This document shows, piece by piece, positions 62,224 through 64,000 of a stretch of 64,000 nt of DNA. This DNA comes from Micromonospora phytophila (lineage in GTDB: Bacteria > Actinomycetota > Actinomycetes > Mycobacteriales > Micromonosporaceae): assembly GCF_023656545.1 (NCBI RefSeq), contig NZ_JAMOKF010000001.1, positions 28,349 through 92,348 of the forward strand, given 5' to 3'. The position numbers were made by a program, and so were the translations under genes. Each line of letters opens with the position of its first letter. The stretch's first letter is position 1. A model generated the notes under the pieces. That model worked only from the letters and a program-made list of their open reading frames with translations, was not told the DNA's origin and did not search any database.

Positions 62224-64000
62224 CGGACTTCTTCGAGTCCCTGGTCCGCGGCGACGTCGCCGCCGTCCGGTCGGTGCTGCACGCGCTGGACGAGCCGGCC
62301 CGGCGGGCGCTCGGCGACGAGCTGATCGCCCACGTCCGGCGTCGGCGGGACAACTGGTGGTGGGGGAAGGAGGCGACCGCCCTGGCGGTGGCCGCCGTGG
62401 GCACGCTGAGCACCGCGACGAAGGCCGCGGCGCTGCTCGGCCGGCGGTCGGTCATGCTGCGGGACGCCGACCCCGAGCCGGTGGTCGCTGCGGCCCGGCA
62501 GCGGGGAGTGACGTGGCTGGCCGACCTGGCGTACCGGCTGGCCGACCGGCTGCGCCGCAGCGAACCGTGGGAGGGCTGGCACTTCACGGCCGGACTGCTG
62601 CTGGCGGAGAAGGTTCCACCGCCGACCGGGGACGCGTTCGTCGCCGGCTGGGCGTACGCGATGTGGTGGCAGCGACCCCAGGACCAGCAGCAGCAGCCGC
62701 CTCTGCTCGACCGGCTGCGCGCCGACCCGTTCCTGGACGCGCTGCTGCCCCGGTTGTTCGAGGTCGACGGGGTCGGCGCCGACCTGGCGTTCGGCGGCGA
62801 CGGGCCTGCTGTGCCCCGCGCACTGGCCGCGCTGGCGACGGAGGGACGCCTCGACCGGGCGGCACTGCTGGACGGCGTCATCGGCCGGCTGCTGCGCGGC
62901 GACCGACCGGGCGCGCTGCGTCCGTTCCTCGCCCTGCACGAGCAGCTGGCACCCACCCCCGACGAAGTGGCGGCGCGGGCGAGCGCCTACCTGCGGCTGC
63001 TCGCCGACGGGCCGGGACCGGTGGCCGGCCTGGCGCAGCGGGCGCTGCGGGATTCGGCTGGCAACGTGGAGGTCGGGTCGCTGCTCGACGCCGCCCGGGT
63101 CGTGCTGGGCCGGCCAGAGAAGGCATTGGTGCGGGCGCAGCTGTCCTGGCTGGACCGGCTCGCCCGGCAGCGCCCCGAGCGGGGGGCAGAGATCGCGGAG
63201 GTCCTCGCCGTGGGCGCCGAGCACCCCGCTGCCGACCTGCGGGACCGGGCGGTGGCGCTGGCGCAGCGGCACGGTCATCGGCCGGTTGCCACGGTCAGGA
63301 TCGCGGTGGCTGGTGACGAGCTGCCGCGGCCGCCGCAGCCGGCGGCCGCCCTCCCTCCGATCATCGAGGTGGACGAACTGGTTGAGGAGGTGTCCGGGCT
63401 GTTCGGTCGGCGCTGGTCCGCGCCGGCCGTGGAGCGGGTCCTCGACGGTCTGGTCCGGCTGGCCACCACCGAGCAGGACCGGCTGGCGGCCGCCCTGCTG
63501 CCGGTGCTGCGACGCGGGCAGGTGGGCGCCTACGACCACCCGTGGGCGGTGTTCAACCTGCCGGTCCAGCTGCACGGCGTCCTGCTGGCCGCCGCCGCGC
63601 CGGCCGAGGCGGCCACCCGCCGCGACCAGTGGTCCGGCATCCTCAGCCAGTCGCTGACCCGGAGGTTACGCCCATTCCGGGGCCGGCCGGCCGTCGAGCC
63701 GCCCCGCCAGTCCGCGCTCACGCTGGTGTACTGCGCCCGGCTGGCGGAGATCGGTCAGCGGTTGGACGGGCGGGAGGACGCGGGGCTGCTGGCGGCGCCC
63801 ACCTCGGCCACCGGCGCCATCGAGCCGATCGCGCTCTACGAACGCCTGGCCGCTCTCGGTGACCGTCCGATCTGGCGGTGGGATCTCACCCAGGCGCTGC
63901 TGCGGCTGCCCGTCGGCGTGGACGAGGCGCTGGCGACCCGGGCCGAGGCGCTTCGCACCGCGGCCGGCGACGAGCTGGCCGGCTGGCTGCGCGGAGACAT
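62220..64000 (+). CDS. DUF6493-like large protein, truncated by the window edge
   Basis: The GTG at 62220 overlaps the SWIM gene stop by four bases and opens a frame that is uninterrupted for 593 codons to the window end. It begins MTDFFESLVRGDVAAVRSVL and continues with helical repeats such as ALGDELIAHVRRRRDNWWWG and LAVAAVGTLSTATKAAALLG, an Armadillo/HEAT-like composition. Shorter frames on both strands within it are shadows. The family assignment rests on the N-terminal pattern and the coupling to a SWIM gene. The function of DUF6493 proteins is not known. Confidence 0.8.
   Translation, partial: MTDFFESLVRGDVAAVRSVLHALDEPARRALGDELIAHVRRRRDNWWWGKEATALAVAAVGTLSTATKAAALLGRRSVMLRDADPEPVVAAARQRGVTWLADLAYRLADRLRRSEPWEGWHFTAGLLLAEKVPPPTGDAFVAGWAYAMWWQRPQDQQQQPPLLDRLRADPFLDALLPRLFEVDGVGADLAFGGDGPAVPRALAALATEGRLDRAALLDGVIGRLLRGDRPGALRPFLALHEQLAPTPDEVAARASAYLRLLADGPGPVAGLAQRALRDSAGNVEVGSLLDAARVVLGRPEKALVRAQLSWLDRLARQRPERGAEIAEVLAVGAEHPAADLRDRAVALAQRHGHRPVATVRIAVAGDELPRPPQPAAALPPIIEVDELVEEVSGLFGRRWSAPAVERVLDGLVRLATTEQDRLAAALLPVLRRGQVGAYDHPWAVFNLPVQLHGVLLAAAAPAEAATRRDQWSGILSQSLTRRLRPFRGRPAVEPPRQSALTLVYCARLAEIGQRLDGREDAGLLAAPTSATGAIEPIALYERLAALGDRPIWRWDLTQALLRLPVGVDEALATRAEALRTAAGDELAGWLRGD

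Noticed and set aside
62357..63316. 319-codon plus-strand frame inside the last gene
   Set aside because: Ala/Arg/Gly-rich shadow; the true gene is the open frame from 62220 in another phase.
1..64000. CRISPR arrays, tRNA or rRNA genes, riboswitches
   Set aside because: No regularly spaced direct repeats, cloverleaf sequences or known aptamer cores were seen on either strand.

Overview
The window is high-GC actinobacterial DNA. GTG/TTG starts, GGAGG-type ribosome binding sites, mycothiol-dependent and deazaflavin-dependent enzyme families, LAL-type LuxR regulators and an LPXTG-like surface protein all fit the Actinomycetota. A member of the Micromonosporaceae is my best inference, but the sequence alone does not prove it. 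I found no tRNA, rRNA, CRISPR array or replication origin.

0-17.2 kb is a coherent catabolic and uptake block. It holds a cytochrome P450, a mycothiol-dependent isomerase-family protein, a zinc-free MDR reductase with an SDR partner, a molybdopterin/[4Fe-4S] oxidoreductase with a TetR repressor, an acyl-CoA carboxyltransferase, an acyl-CoA ligase, and a complete LIV-type ABC importer (two ATPases, two permeases, a lipoprotein binding protein) closed by a second TetR gene. Three near-identical 16-18 bp palindromes (core ACCGAC-NN-GTCGGT) sit in front of the reductase, the molybdoenzyme and the ligase. They tie the genes into one probable TetR regulon, apparently for importing an unknown carboxylic acid, activating it with CoA and degrading it.

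17.6-22.6 kb holds a secreted His-rich protein with a membrane partner, small hypothetical genes, a GNAT acetyltransferase and gene fragments. 22.7-25.7 kb is a recombination patch with two remnants of the same IS5-like element, an arylamine N-acetyltransferase and a DinB-like gene lying between IS ends. 25.7-37 kb carries a RidA protein, an unknown gene divergent from an alpha/beta hydrolase, a broken small gene, two tandem LAL regulators and two tandem alpha/beta hydrolases. 37-42 kb has a GH15 glycosidase, a DUF4190/septum-formation-like protein, a frameshifted membrane gene and an LPVTG wall-anchored protein.

42-51 kb is accessory DNA rich in small proteins of immunity-like families (barstar, a Tdi1-like protein, a possible SUKH protein) and in broken genes. 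Two genes are interrupted only by a single in-frame stop codon. A lipoprotein version of signal peptidase I is also here. 51.5-60.2 kb has a secreted beta-propeller/Ig-repeat protein, a deazaflavin-dependent reductase, a marR-MFS pair that has lost its shared 5' ends, a GH46 chitosanase with a good promoter, an ABC exporter and an SMI1/KNR4 protein. 60.2-60.8 kb is an IS701 remnant joined to a cbrC fragment. The window ends in a translationally coupled SWIM zinc-finger gene and a large DUF6493-like gene that runs off the edge.
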